From: JBKPCD01 sp046727175
Lineage (GTDB): Bacteria > Acidobacteriota > Vicinamibacteria > Vicinamibacterales > 2-12-FULL-66-21
Reading direction: 5' to 3'
Length of the DNA: 22,006 bases
NCBI GenBank assembly: GCA_046727175.1
Contig: JBKPCD010000242.1
Location: 1-22,006, forward strand
This document shows, in pieces, positions 1-7,740 of this stretch (the first letter of the stretch is position 1; every line of letters begins with the position of its first letter). The notes beneath the pieces were generated by a model. It did no database searches. It was not told the origin of the DNA and saw only the letters and a list, made by a program, of their open reading frames with translations. The position numbers and the translations under genes were made by a program.

Positions 1-85
1 CGCCCGGCGTGTGGCTCCGCCTGAGATCAGTCCTGAATTTTCGCTACAAAAAAAGGAAGGTTCCGCTCCAGAAAAGCGTCCGCCA

Positions 86-91
86 TATAAT
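86..91 (+). promoter_or_regulatory. Candidate -10 element of the winged-helix/PD40 gene
   Basis: A perfect TATAAT lies 22 bases before the ATG at 114. No good -35 box is visible at the usual distance; TTCCGC at 61-66, with a 19-base spacer, is the nearest weak match. A GAGGTG Shine-Dalgarno-like string lies at 105-110. If real, transcription would begin near 98. That would rule out the GTG at 11 as the start and support ATG 114. Confidence 0.45.
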
Positions 92-113
92 CGTTCCCTC
101 CCTCGAGGTGTCG

Positions 114-2260
114 ATGGACGGCGACTTCCTGTTTGGCGACGGCTGGTCCAGCCCACCGCTGGACGTGTCACACGCAACGGCCACACCGTCTATGTTCGTG
201 CGAAGGTGATGGACCTGCTGGTCTTCCTCGCGCAACGCCAAGGACAAGTCGTGGCGAAGGATGCCTTGCTCGACGGTGTCTGGGGGACCGATGCCCTCAG
301 CGAATCCGCGCTCACGCGCTCGATCACCGAACTGCGTCAGACGCTCGAAGACGACGCCGAGCGACCGAATCTGATCGAGACAATCCCCAAGCGCGGCTAT
401 CGAGCGATCGCGCCGGTTCGTCCAGTTACGCCGCAGCCAGAACAGCAAACAGCGGACTGGTGGTCCCGGGCCGTCCAGCGACGCCGCCTCCTCGCGTGGC
501 TGGCTGTGACCCTCGTGGTTGCGATTGCTGCGACGGCAGCGCCTCGTATCCTCTTCGGGCCTGGCAATTCTGTCGGCGAACCGCGCGTCTTTCGGTTTCT
601 TTTGTCGCCGCCCGCTGGTCGGACGTACGCCGCACTTCCGGTTGATCCGTACCCCGCGATTTCGCCCGATGGTCGCCAAATCGCGGTCGTCGCGAGTACG
701 CCGGAGGCCACACGGGAGATCTGGTTGCATGCGTTGGACGCGCTTGCTGCACAGCCGCTGACCGGCACGGAAGGCGGCTATCTGCCTCTCTGGTCACCCG
801 ATGGACGATTCCTCGGGTTCTTCGCGCACGGGAAACTGAAGAAGATGCGTGCGCCGGGAGGACCACTGGCGACGCTGTGCGATGCGGCGCAGGGCTTTGG
901 CGCAACGTGGAGCACAGGCGACGTCGTGCTGTTCGCACCGAATCGCACGGGCGGCTTGTATAGTGTTCCAGCATCAGGCGGAGAGCCAGTGCCGGTGACG
1001 ACGCTCGACCCCTCACGCGAGGAGACGTCGCATCGGTATCCGCAGTTCCTGCCCGACGGTCGTCATTACATCTATCTCGCCCGAAGCCGTCGTCGCGAAT
1101 ACCAGGGCATCTACGTCGGGTCGCTGGGATCGACCGAACGGAAGCTGCTGGTTACCGCCGACGCCAACGCGGCGTACGTCGCTCCGGGGTACCTGCTCTT
1201 CGTTCGCGATTCCGCGCTGATGGCGCAGCGGTTCGATCTTCGACGCCTGGAGCTCACTGGAGGCGCCGCGGCGCTTGCCGCCGGTCTGGTGCCTGCGGCG
1301 ACCCTTCGGTTCGCTCCCTTTTCAGCGTCCGGGGACGTGCTGACCTACCGCACCGGCGGGATGAACAAGACGCGACTGGTGTGGTTCGATCGCAGCGGCA
1401 GGCGCGTTGATTCGGTCGGCGACCCTGGCCGGTATCTGAGCCCCGCGCTGTCGCCGGACGGCAGCCGTCTCGCGGTTGACCTGCTGGATATCCAGCGCGA
1501 AGTGGTTGACACCTGGATCGTCGATCTCGCGCGCGGCATCTCTTCGCGCAGTACTCTCGCCTCGGCCATCGACGGATACCCGTTGTGGGCACCCGATGGC
1601 AAACGCATCGCGTTTGCCTCCGACCGTCAGGGAGTCTGGAGTCTGCGCGAAAGGACGCTCGACGAGGAATCGTCGGCGGGGATGCCGAGCGATCGCGTGC
1701 TGATCGAATCTCCGAAAAGTAAGCACCCGCAAACATGGTCTGCGGACGGCCGGTCGCTTGTGTACGTCGAACAGAGCGACACGAGCGGACAGGACTTGTG
1801 GCTCCTGCCAGTTGTCGGCGAGCGAAAGCCCATCTCACTGCTGCAGACGCCGTTCAATGAAGTCCAGGCACAGCTCTCGCCGAATGGACGCTGGCTTGCG
1901 TATACGTCCGACGAGTCGGGACGCCTCGAGGTGTACGTCCGATCCTTTCCATCGCTGACAGGTAAATGGCGGATTTCGGCTGACGGAGGCTGCCAACCGC
2001 GGTGGCGAGCGGATAGTAGAGAGCTCTTTTACGTGAATGGCAGAAGCTTGATGGCCGTCTCGATCGCGGGCCAGTCATTACTGCAACCGGCTACGCCGAT
2101 GCGGCTTTTCGAGACCCACGTCGGGCGTAACAGCGACGTCAGCTGGGATTATGTGGTCGCGGCCGACGGCCAGCGGTTCCTGGTGAAGGATCTCGTGTAT
2201 GAGGAAGACGGCTCCCCGATGGTCGTCGTTCTCAACTGGCGGAGGTTGTTACGCCAGTGA
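114..2260 (+). CDS. Winged-helix DNA-binding regulator with one membrane helix and PD40 beta-propeller repeats (one-base frameshift near 140)
   Basis: This is a CadC/ToxR-like membrane regulator. A cytoplasmic OmpR/PhoB-type winged helix (about residues 5-100, ending in the typical IPKRGYRAIAPV) precedes one membrane helix (LLAWLAVTLVVAIAATAA, about nt 490-545). The rest is a large domain of TolB/PD40-type repeats with SPDGR-like turns (ISPDGRQIAVVAS, WSPDGRFLGFF, WAPDGKRIAFAS, LSPNGRWLAYTSDESG). The sensed signal is unknown. The ATG at 114 opens MDGDFLFGD, the usual start of this family, but the rest (LVQPTAGRVTRNGHT) is in another frame. Adding one T between 140 and 141 gives FGDWLVQP and a protein of about 715 residues. 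Without it, the downstream frame stays open leftward through a GTG at 11 to the window edge, with an unconvincing N-terminus. The frameshift could be a sequencing error or a real mutation. Family call firm; start and integrity uncertain. Confidence 0.85.
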
Positions 2261-2467
2261 GTTCTGCCGGTGCCGAACGACGCAGCAGTGCCTAATGAGC
2301 GACATTTGAACTGCGCTCCTTCATGATTCGACTCACTGATTTGAGTTCTCCCCGGGCCGGCTCGCCGCCGCGGGCTGGCAGGCTTCATCAGCTGGCGGAC
2401 AATTCGTAGCGGAATCGTCCTGTTTCTGTAACCAGAATTCAAGCTTGATCTCAAGCGCGATCGGTAG
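2261..2467. other. Gene-free stretch between the PD40 regulator and the hydrolase remnant
   Basis: No convincing reading frame, tRNA or promoter is visible here. The only structure I can support is the GC-rich hairpin at 2356-2379. Confidence 0.4.
2356..2379 (+). terminator. Strong GC-rich hairpin downstream of the PD40 regulator
   Basis: GCCGGCTCGC (2356-2365), loop CGCC and GCGGGCTGGC (2370-2379) form a 10-pair stem that includes two G-U pairs when read as + strand RNA. It begins 95 bases after the stop codon and has no T-run after it. If it ends transcription, it is not a canonical intrinsic terminator. Confidence 0.3.
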
Positions 2468-2570
2468 GTGTGGATCTCCATCGAAGGCATAACAATCCGA
2501 TATCTCGAGCAGGGCGCTGGGACGCCCGTTGTGTTTGTCCACGGTACGATGTCCGACCACCGTACTCGCG
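2468..2570 (+). pseudogene. N-terminal remnant of an alpha/beta hydrolase
   Basis: From a GTG at 2468 the frame reads WISIEGITIRYLEQGAG, then TPVVFVHGTMSDHRTR. This is the first beta strands and the HG oxyanion-loop motif of alpha/beta hydrolases. The similarity stops near 2570. The frame continues to 2806 with composition typical of out-of-frame sequence, and the nucleophile elbow (GxSxG) and catalytic His are missing. The remnant runs directly into the start of the CPBP-like gene, which is in a different frame. I read it as a deletion or recombination scar. It is too short to be a working enzyme. Confidence 0.6.
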
Positions 2571-2577
2571 CCGCGGT

Positions 2578-3195
2578 ATGCTCCTCAGGATGCCGTTCAC
2601 TCTGGTTATTCTCGCAACGATTCTTTCTTATGTCTGGTACTTCGATCCGTTCGTTCGCAACGTCTCCGTCGCCGTGCCCATCGTCATCGTTGCCGCTCTC
2701 GCGACATGGCATTGTTCGAGGACTGGAGAGTGGGGCTTCGAACGCCGCGGCCTCGTACCGGGGCTTCGTGCGGTCGCCCTGGCCCTCGGCCCCGCCGTCG
2801 TCTTGACGCTGATCGCCGGCGCCTCGCTCGGGACAGTGCACGACCGTCGTGATTTTCTCGGCAGCCTCGGAGCGCTGGTTGTCTGGGGCGGTGCCCAGCA
2901 ATGGGTGCTTCAGACGGTGGTGTTGCGAGAAGCGCAGCGCGCGACATCTGAACGGTGGGGCATCCTTGTTGCGGCAACGCTCTTCGCCGTCGTCCACCTG
3001 CCGAATCCGTTCCTCACGCCGGTGACATTTGCTGCCGGCCTGGTGTGGTGCGCGATCTACGCACGGCACCCCAACATCGTGCCGATGGCGATCGCGCACG
3101 GCCTTGGCACGCTGGCCATTCTCTATTCCTTCGACGATGCGATCACGGGGCGGCTGCGGATCGGATACTCGTACTTGCTCCTCGGTGTGAGATGA
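2578..3195 (+). CDS. CPBP-type (CAAX/Abi) intramembrane protein with Gln-Gln in place of Glu-Glu
   Basis: A hydrophobic protein of 205 residues with several membrane segments, for example PFTLVILATILSYVWYF at the start and AVALALGPAVVLTLIAG near residues 65-80. The C-terminal half has the layout of CPBP/Rce1 glutamic intramembrane proteases. Motif 2 is FAVVH (F136, H140) and the third-motif histidine is AIAHG (H174). In motif 1, AQQWVLQ, the expected Glu-Glu is Gln107-Gln108, so normal protease chemistry is doubtful. I recall similar QQ forms in related bacteria, but cannot check this here. The start is uncertain: ATG 2578 or ATG 2590, neither with a strong ribosome site. The frame is open upstream to 2470, but that part overlaps the hydrolase remnant and looks non-coding. 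The amidohydrolase follows 33 bases later on the same strand. Confidence 0.72.
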   Translation: MLLRMPFTLVILATILSYVWYFDPFVRNVSVAVPIVIVAALATWHCSRTGEWGFERRGLVPGLRAVALALGPAVVLTLIAGASLGTVHDRRDFLGSLGALVVWGGAQQWVLQTVVLREAQRATSERWGILVAATLFAVVHLPNPFLTPVTFAAGLVWCAIYARHPNIVPMAIAHGLGTLAILYSFDDAITGRLRIGYSYLLLGVR

Positions 3196-3228
3196 GACGC
3201 TGGCGATTTTCGAGCTTCGACTGAGACG

Positions 3229-4914
3229 ATGAGCACGATCAGCCTGTTGACGACCGTGGCGACAATCGGTTTGTGTAGCATCATGGCCTCCTCGAGCGAA
3301 CGAGCCTCGCGGGCGATGGCTGCATCGCTGGTGCTCGTGAATGGGCGGGTCTGGACGGGAGACACGCGGCGGCCTGAAGCGGAGGCGGTCGCGATTGCTG
3401 GCGAACGAATCGTCGCGGTCGGAACCTCGGCGGAAGTCACGCGGCAAGCGAAAGGCGCAGAGCTCATCGATCTCGGCGGCGCGTTCGTGACCCCGGGCTT
3501 CATCGACTCCCACACGCACTTTCTGGACGGCGGGTTCCGTCTCTCGTCGGTCCAGCTCCGCGATGCGAAAACGCCGCAGGAGTTCACGGCACGCATCAAG
3601 GCGTTCGCGGCGAGGGTGCCTCCAGGAACCTGGATCACCGGCGGCGATTGGGATCATCAGCTCTGGGGCGGCGAGCTGCCTCGTCGTGAGTGGATCGACG
3701 CCGTCACGCCGGACCAGCCCGTGTGGGTCAATCGGCTCGATGGGCACATGTCGCTGGCGAACGCAGCGGCGCTGAAAGCCGCCGGAGTGACGCGCGACAT
3801 CAAGGACGTGCCCGGTGGTGAGATCGTCCGCGACAGCCACGGCGAGTTGACCGGATTGTTGAAAGATAATGCCAAGGCGCTCGTCGACGCGAAGGTGCCT
3901 CCGCCGTCCGATGCAATGAAGGCGCGCGCGCTCGCCGCGGCGATGAAGTACGTCAACGCACAGGGCGTCACCACGATTCACAACATGGGATCGTGGGACG
4001 ACCTCGACGTCATGGCGCGCGCCTGGAAGGCCGGACGGCTGACGACGAGACTCTACGCCGTCGTTCCTTTGAACACGTGGGCTCGGTTGCGAGACACGAT
4101 CGCGGCAAAGACGTACGGCGCTGACGGCCGTGGCGACCTGTGGTTCCGGATTGGCGGACTCAAAGGGTTCGTCGACGGCTCCTTGGGTTCGCATACCGCC
4201 GCATTTCAGGAACCGTTCACCGACGCGCCGAACGACCGTGGTCTGTTCGTCAACACGCGCGAGAATCTCTACCAATGGATCTCGAACGCGGACAAGGCGC
4301 AGTTGCACGTCATGGTTCACGCCATCGGCGACCGTGCGAACACGACGTTGCTCGACATCTACGAACGCGTCGCTCGCGAGAACGGTTCTCGCGATCGACG
4401 ATTCCGCATCGAGCATGCGCAGCATCTCGCCCCGGCGGACATCCCGCGCTTCGCGAAGCTCGAAGTCCTCGCGAGCATGCAGCCATATCACGCGATCGAC
4501 GATGGGCGCTGGGCGGAAAAGGTGATCGGTCCCGCGCGGATCGAGACAACGTATGCCTTTCGATCGCTGCTCGATGCGGGCGCGACGCTCGTGTTCGGCA
4601 GCGACTGGTTCGTCGCGCCGCCGACGCCGATCGAAGGCATCTACGCCGCGGTGACACGGCGCACGCTCGACGACAAGCATCCGGAAGGATGGGTTCCGCG
4701 GCAGAAGATCAGGGTCGGCGAAGCGCTGCGAGCGTACACGAGCGGCGCCGCCTACGCGTCGTTCGATGAGCGGGAAAAGGGCACCATCGCGCCCGGCATG
4801 CTCGCAGATGTTGTCGTCATCGATCGAGATCTGCGAGCGATCCCGCCGGAGCAGATTCGAGAAGCCAGGGTCCAAAGAACCATCACCGCGGGGAAGACCG
4901 TCTTTCAGCGGTGA
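3229..4914 (+). CDS. YtcJ-type amidohydrolase (Amidohydro_3 family), metal-dependent
   Basis: A 561-residue TIM-barrel amidohydrolase of normal length. The small N-terminal beta-sandwich strand is LVLVNGRVWTGD. Metal-binding elements follow in order: IDSHTHF (H95, H97), GGLKGFVDGSLGS (K312, a likely bridging lysine), HAIGDRA (H364), RIEHAQH (H396) and FGSDWF (D459). The family includes N-substituted formamide deformylases and many uncharacterised hydrolases of exocyclic amide or related bonds; the substrate cannot be told from sequence. The N-terminus (MSTISLLTTVATIGLCSIMA) is hydrophobic and could be a weak export signal, but it lacks positive charges. ATG 3316 (MAASLVLVNG) is an alternative start that would make the protein cytoplasmic. 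It may be co-transcribed with the CPBP-like gene upstream. Confidence 0.9.
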   Translation: MSTISLLTTVATIGLCSIMASSSERASRAMAASLVLVNGRVWTGDTRRPEAEAVAIAGERIVAVGTSAEVTRQAKGAELIDLGGAFVTPGFIDSHTHFLDGGFRLSSVQLRDAKTPQEFTARIKAFAARVPPGTWITGGDWDHQLWGGELPRREWIDAVTPDQPVWVNRLDGHMSLANAAALKAAGVTRDIKDVPGGEIVRDSHGELTGLLKDNAKALVDAKVPPPSDAMKARALAAAMKYVNAQGVTTIHNMGSWDDLDVMARAWKAGRLTTRLYAVVPLNTWARLRDTIAAKTYGADGRGDLWFRIGGLKGFVDGSLGSHTAAFQEPFTDAPNDRGLFVNTRENLYQWISNADKAQLHVMVHAIGDRANTTLLDIYERVARENGSRDRRFRIEHAQHLAPADIPRFAKLEVLASMQPYHAIDDGRWAEKVIGPARIETTYAFRSLLDAGATLVFGSDWFVAPPTPIEGIYAAVTRRTLDDKHPEGWVPRQKIRVGEALRAYTSGAAYASFDEREKGTIAPGMLADVVVIDRDLRAIPPEQIREARVQRTITAGKTVFQR

Positions 4915-5033
4915 CCGGTGCACCCCGTCCCCGGTTCGTTTCGGGTCTGCGCGCGATACCTGGAGCGTTCCAAGTAGCGGTCGCCTTGCAGGACGTGATA
5001 CAGAACTCACGTTTTCGATACCCAAGGAGTCGC

Positions 5034-6626
5034 ATGCACGTGACCTGTCCTCGCGTGTTGATGTCGCTGGTCTGCCTGTCCACGGTCGCCTGCGCGCATC
5101 CTGCCGCCCGACCGGCCGGGACGCCGAGTTCCCCTTCGAGGATGGCCATGAATCAGAAGCCGGCGCTGATCCCCTGGCCCGTATCCGTGGCGCTGGTCAA
5201 TACCGAACGCCTGACGCTCGGAAAGGCTTTCGCAATCGAGGTGAGCCCGGCGGAGCGGGATCTGCGGCGAATAGGTCGGGAGCTGGCCGAACTGATTCGT
5301 CCGGCCATCGATGCCACGATCCCGGTGCGCGACTTGTCGTCGACACCGGTGCGCGACACGATTCGCCTTGAAATCGGTCCAACCAGCACCGATGTCGGAG
5401 ACGAAGGCTACGAGTTGACGATAAGCGCTAGCGACGTGCGCATTCGGGCCGCAACCCCAGCCGGCGTTTTCTACGCCGTTCAGACGCTCAGACAGCTGCT
5501 GCCAGCCTCGGTCGAATTCCGCGCGGCTCGGCCGCATGCCCTCACCATACCAACCGGCCACATCGTCGATCGGCCGCGGTATGGCTGGCGCGGAGCGATG
5601 TTGGACGTGGCGCGCCACTTCTTCGCGCCGGCTGATGTGAAGCGATACATCGATCTGCTCGCGCTGTACAAGTTCAACCAGCTTCACCTGCACCTATCCG
5701 ACGATCAAGGATGGCGCGTCGAGATTGCCGCCTGGCCGAATCTCACGACCCACGGAGGCAGCACCGCGGTTGGCGGCGGCGCGGGCGGGTTCTATACGAA
5801 GAAGGATTACGCCGATCTCGTAGAGTACGCGCGAACGCGCTTCGTGACGATCATTCCGGAGATCGACATGCCCAGCCACATCAATGCCGCGCTCGCCTCG
5901 TACGCCGAGCTGAACTGCGATGGGAACGCGCCGCCGCTTTACACCGGGATCGAGGTGGGATTCAGCTCGTTCTGCGTGGAGAAGGACATCACTTACAAGT
6001 TCATCGATGACGTCGTGCGAGAGATCGCTGCGATGACGCCCGGTCCGTACTTTCACATCGGCGGCGATGAAGTGAAGAAGCTCACGCCGCCGCAGTACGC
6101 ACGGTTCATGGAGCGGGCTCAGGACATCGTTCAGAAGAACGGGAAGCAGGCGATTGGCTGGGACGAGATCGCGCACTCGACGCTGCTGCCGACGACGGTC
6201 GTTCAGTACTGGCGTCCCGACGCCTCAATCACGGTGCCACCATCGACGAAACTCATCTTGTCACCAGCGAACAAGATTTACCTCGACATGAAGTACGACG
6301 ACGCGACGGTGCCCGGGCTGAACTGGGCAGGGAATGTCGACGTATTCGTGCCCTACGAATGGAATCCAGCGACGCTTCTTCCGCAAGTGGCGGAGACGTC
6401 GATCCTCGGCATCGAGGCGCCAATCTGGTCGGAGACGCTGGCGACGATGAGCGACCTCGAGTTCATGGCATTCCCCCGAATTGCGGCGGTTGCCGAAGTG
6501 GCATGGTCGGCACAAGACTCGAGGGAGTGGGCGGAGTTCAAGGCAAGACTCGGCGCGCAAGCGCCGCGCTGGGCGGCGCTTGGCGTCAACGCGTACTGGT
6601 CGCCGAAGATTCAGTGGCAGCGCTGA
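5034..6626 (+). CDS. Exported beta-N-acetylhexosaminidase, glycoside hydrolase family 20
   Basis: Releases terminal N-acetylglucosamine or N-acetylgalactosamine from glycans or chitin fragments. The 530-residue product has a GH20b-like N-terminal domain (PWPVSVALVN onward). The catalytic barrel opens at RGAMLDVARHFF and contains LHLHLSDDQGWRVEI, IIPEIDMPSH and HIGGDEV, where Asp345-Glu346 is the catalytic pair, then IGWDEI and WSETLATMSDLEFMAFPR. The start is set by AAGGAG at 5024-5029 before ATG 5034; the same frame is open from a GTG at 4911, but that start overlaps the upstream gene and lacks such a site. The N-terminus (VLMSLVCLSTVACAH) is a signal peptide with a possible lipobox cysteine (TVAC), suggesting a lipoprotein, although Thr at -3 is unusual. 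It converges on the next gene with 16 bases between the stops. Confidence 0.95.
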   Translation: MHVTCPRVLMSLVCLSTVACAHPAARPAGTPSSPSRMAMNQKPALIPWPVSVALVNTERLTLGKAFAIEVSPAERDLRRIGRELAELIRPAIDATIPVRDLSSTPVRDTIRLEIGPTSTDVGDEGYELTISASDVRIRAATPAGVFYAVQTLRQLLPASVEFRAARPHALTIPTGHIVDRPRYGWRGAMLDVARHFFAPADVKRYIDLLALYKFNQLHLHLSDDQGWRVEIAAWPNLTTHGGSTAVGGGAGGFYTKKDYADLVEYARTRFVTIIPEIDMPSHINAALASYAELNCDGNAPPLYTGIEVGFSSFCVEKDITYKFIDDVVREIAAMTPGPYFHIGGDEVKKLTPPQYARFMERAQDIVQKNGKQAIGWDEIAHSTLLPTTVVQYWRPDASITVPPSTKLILSPANKIYLDMKYDDATVPGLNWAGNVDVFVPYEWNPATLLPQVAETSILGIEAPIWSETLATMSDLEFMAFPRIAAVAEVAWSAQDSREWAEFKARLGAQAPRWAALGVNAYWSPKIQWQR

Positions 6627-6642
6627 GCGGCCACCGGCAAGC

Positions 6643-7470
6643 CTACTTCGAAGCCGTTGAAGTGGCGACCTTGAAGCTCAATTCGGGGTCGTAACGGATC
6701 ACGATCCGTTCCGTGTGAGTGATGATACCCGCTGCCTTCGCAGACAGCTTGGCTGCCCCCTCGGGTCCGAGCACCCTGATCGCCGCCGGACCCTTGTCCA
6801 GATCGGCGAAACTATTGACCAACGAGAGCGTCACGAACTCATTGCCATCACCGCCGAAAATGGTCTGGGACACGAGGTAACCGAGTGACTGTGCTTTTTT
6901 CTGGATTGGCAGGACATCGGCCTTGACGTGGTTCTCGTAGTCCGTCATGCGTCCGGGTGCAATCGAGAGACTACTGAGTACGGCGAGCTTCGGCGGATCG
7001 TTGCTCGTGGGTTGGTAGCTCAGGTCCGGACGCGTGCGGATCACGAAGGATCGGGAGCTCGCAATGAAGCGGCGGTTCTTCGTGCCATACGCGCGAGCGC
7101 CCTCCTCGCCAAGGGCCTTCACGATCGGGCTGGGTTCGTCGCGCGCCGCCAGATTGGCCATCGGTGTCACGAACGCGACCTCGAAGGCTTCGCCGACCGC
7201 CGTCCGCCACGCGTCACGCTGTCGGATCCCGCCTTTCTGCAGGGTGGGAATCACTTCCTTTTTCTGGAACTCCTCCCACTCGAGCGCCATTTCCGGTTTC
7301 ACGTGGACGACGTTGACCCCCAGGAACTGAGGCGCCGCCGCTCCTTCCGCTTTCGTCTGAGCCGGCTTTTGAGCGGGTGTCTGCGCGCTGACCGCGTATC
7401 CGAGCCACAGCACTACACCCAGCACCGATATGAATCCGCACGCCCGCCGAAACGACACGACGCCTCTCAT
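6643..7470 (-). CDS. Secreted protein of unknown function with two dimeric alpha/beta-barrel-like repeats
   Basis: The product is 275 residues. GGAGG lies a few bases before the ATG at 7470 (MRGVVSFRRACG). The same frame has a TTG at 7482, but that codon overlaps the ribosome site. A signal peptide ends near VSAQTPAQ, followed by a short Ala/Gln/Lys-rich linker. The mature part holds two similar halves: FLGVNVVHVKPEMALEWEEF and LAVLSSLSIAPGRMTDYENH. In each, a beta strand is followed by a helix rich in Glu, as in NIPSNAP or antibiotic-biosynthesis-monooxygenase (dimeric alpha/beta-barrel) folds. I see no catalytic motif, so no activity is claimed. It is a single gene, convergent with the hexosaminidase. 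Confidence 0.75.
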   Translation of the reverse strand: MRGVVSFRRACGFISVLGVVLWLGYAVSAQTPAQKPAQTKAEGAAAPQFLGVNVVHVKPEMALEWEEFQKKEVIPTLQKGGIRQRDAWRTAVGEAFEVAFVTPMANLAARDEPSPIVKALGEEGARAYGTKNRRFIASSRSFVIRTRPDLSYQPTSNDPPKLAVLSSLSIAPGRMTDYENHVKADVLPIQKKAQSLGYLVSQTIFGGDGNEFVTLSLVNSFADLDKGPAAIRVLGPEGAAKLSAKAAGIITHTERIVIRYDPELSFKVATSTASK

Positions 7471-7587
7471 GCCAACCTCCAATCGAATCTGCCAGTGACC
7501 GAGGGTACTTCAGCGACCAGTCGCGACGTGGAAAGTCCGCGGCCAGAGCGTGGGCTGCGGGTCATTCTGTCGTGTAGGGAACGCCTT

Positions 7588-7616
7588 GGTGTACTCCTGC
7601 TGAGGTGCGTTGTCAA
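7588..7616 (-). promoter_or_regulatory. Candidate sigma70-like promoter for the secreted alpha/beta-barrel protein
   Basis: On the - strand a perfect TTGACA (7616-7611) is followed after 17 bases by TACACC (7593-7588), a weak -10 matching three of six consensus bases. The start codon at 7470 lies about 118 bases downstream. A hairpin (CCGCGGCC/GGCTGCGG, 7537-7560) would fall in the leader. No riboswitch class is recognised. Confidence 0.4.
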
Positions 7617-7702
7617 GTATTTCTGGGGCGGAGTAGACCCAAAGTTTCACGTCGGGTGCCACAGCGACACAAATGGTTAGCGGATATAGAACCTCGCAAG
7701 GG

Positions 7703-7739
7703 CCGGCTTCAGCGCGCAGGAGTCCGCCTGAAGGCGGAC
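7703..7739 (-). repeat. Perfect palindromic hairpin, with a competing alternative stem, behind the dynamin-like gene
   Basis: GTCCGCC (7722-7728), loop TGAA and GGCGGAC (7733-7739) form a perfect 7-pair stem directly after the stop codon of the dynamin-like gene. A second pairing is possible: CCGGCTTCAG (7703-7712) with CTGAAGGCGG (7728-7737), nine of ten paired. The two stems share bases and exclude each other. There is no T-run. It may be a terminator or a copy of a dispersed palindrome; I see only one copy in this window. Confidence 0.5.
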
Positions 7740-7740
7740 A

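Noticed and set aside
2149..5025. A 958-codon open frame on the - strand opposite the CPBP-like and amidohydrolase genes
   Set aside because: It is rich in Arg, Pro and His with no recognisable domain, and it runs across two real genes on the other strand. This is a typical shadow in high-GC DNA, however long.
4911..5033. A 41-residue N-terminal extension of the hexosaminidase from GTG 4911
   Set aside because: It overlaps the upstream stop, has no ribosome site and would bury the signal peptide. AAGGAG before ATG 5034 decides the start.
7483..7700. A possible tRNA or small RNA gene in the gap before the dynamin-like gene
   Set aside because: No cloverleaf, T-loop or known RNA motif could be traced, only a promoter-like sequence and small hairpins.
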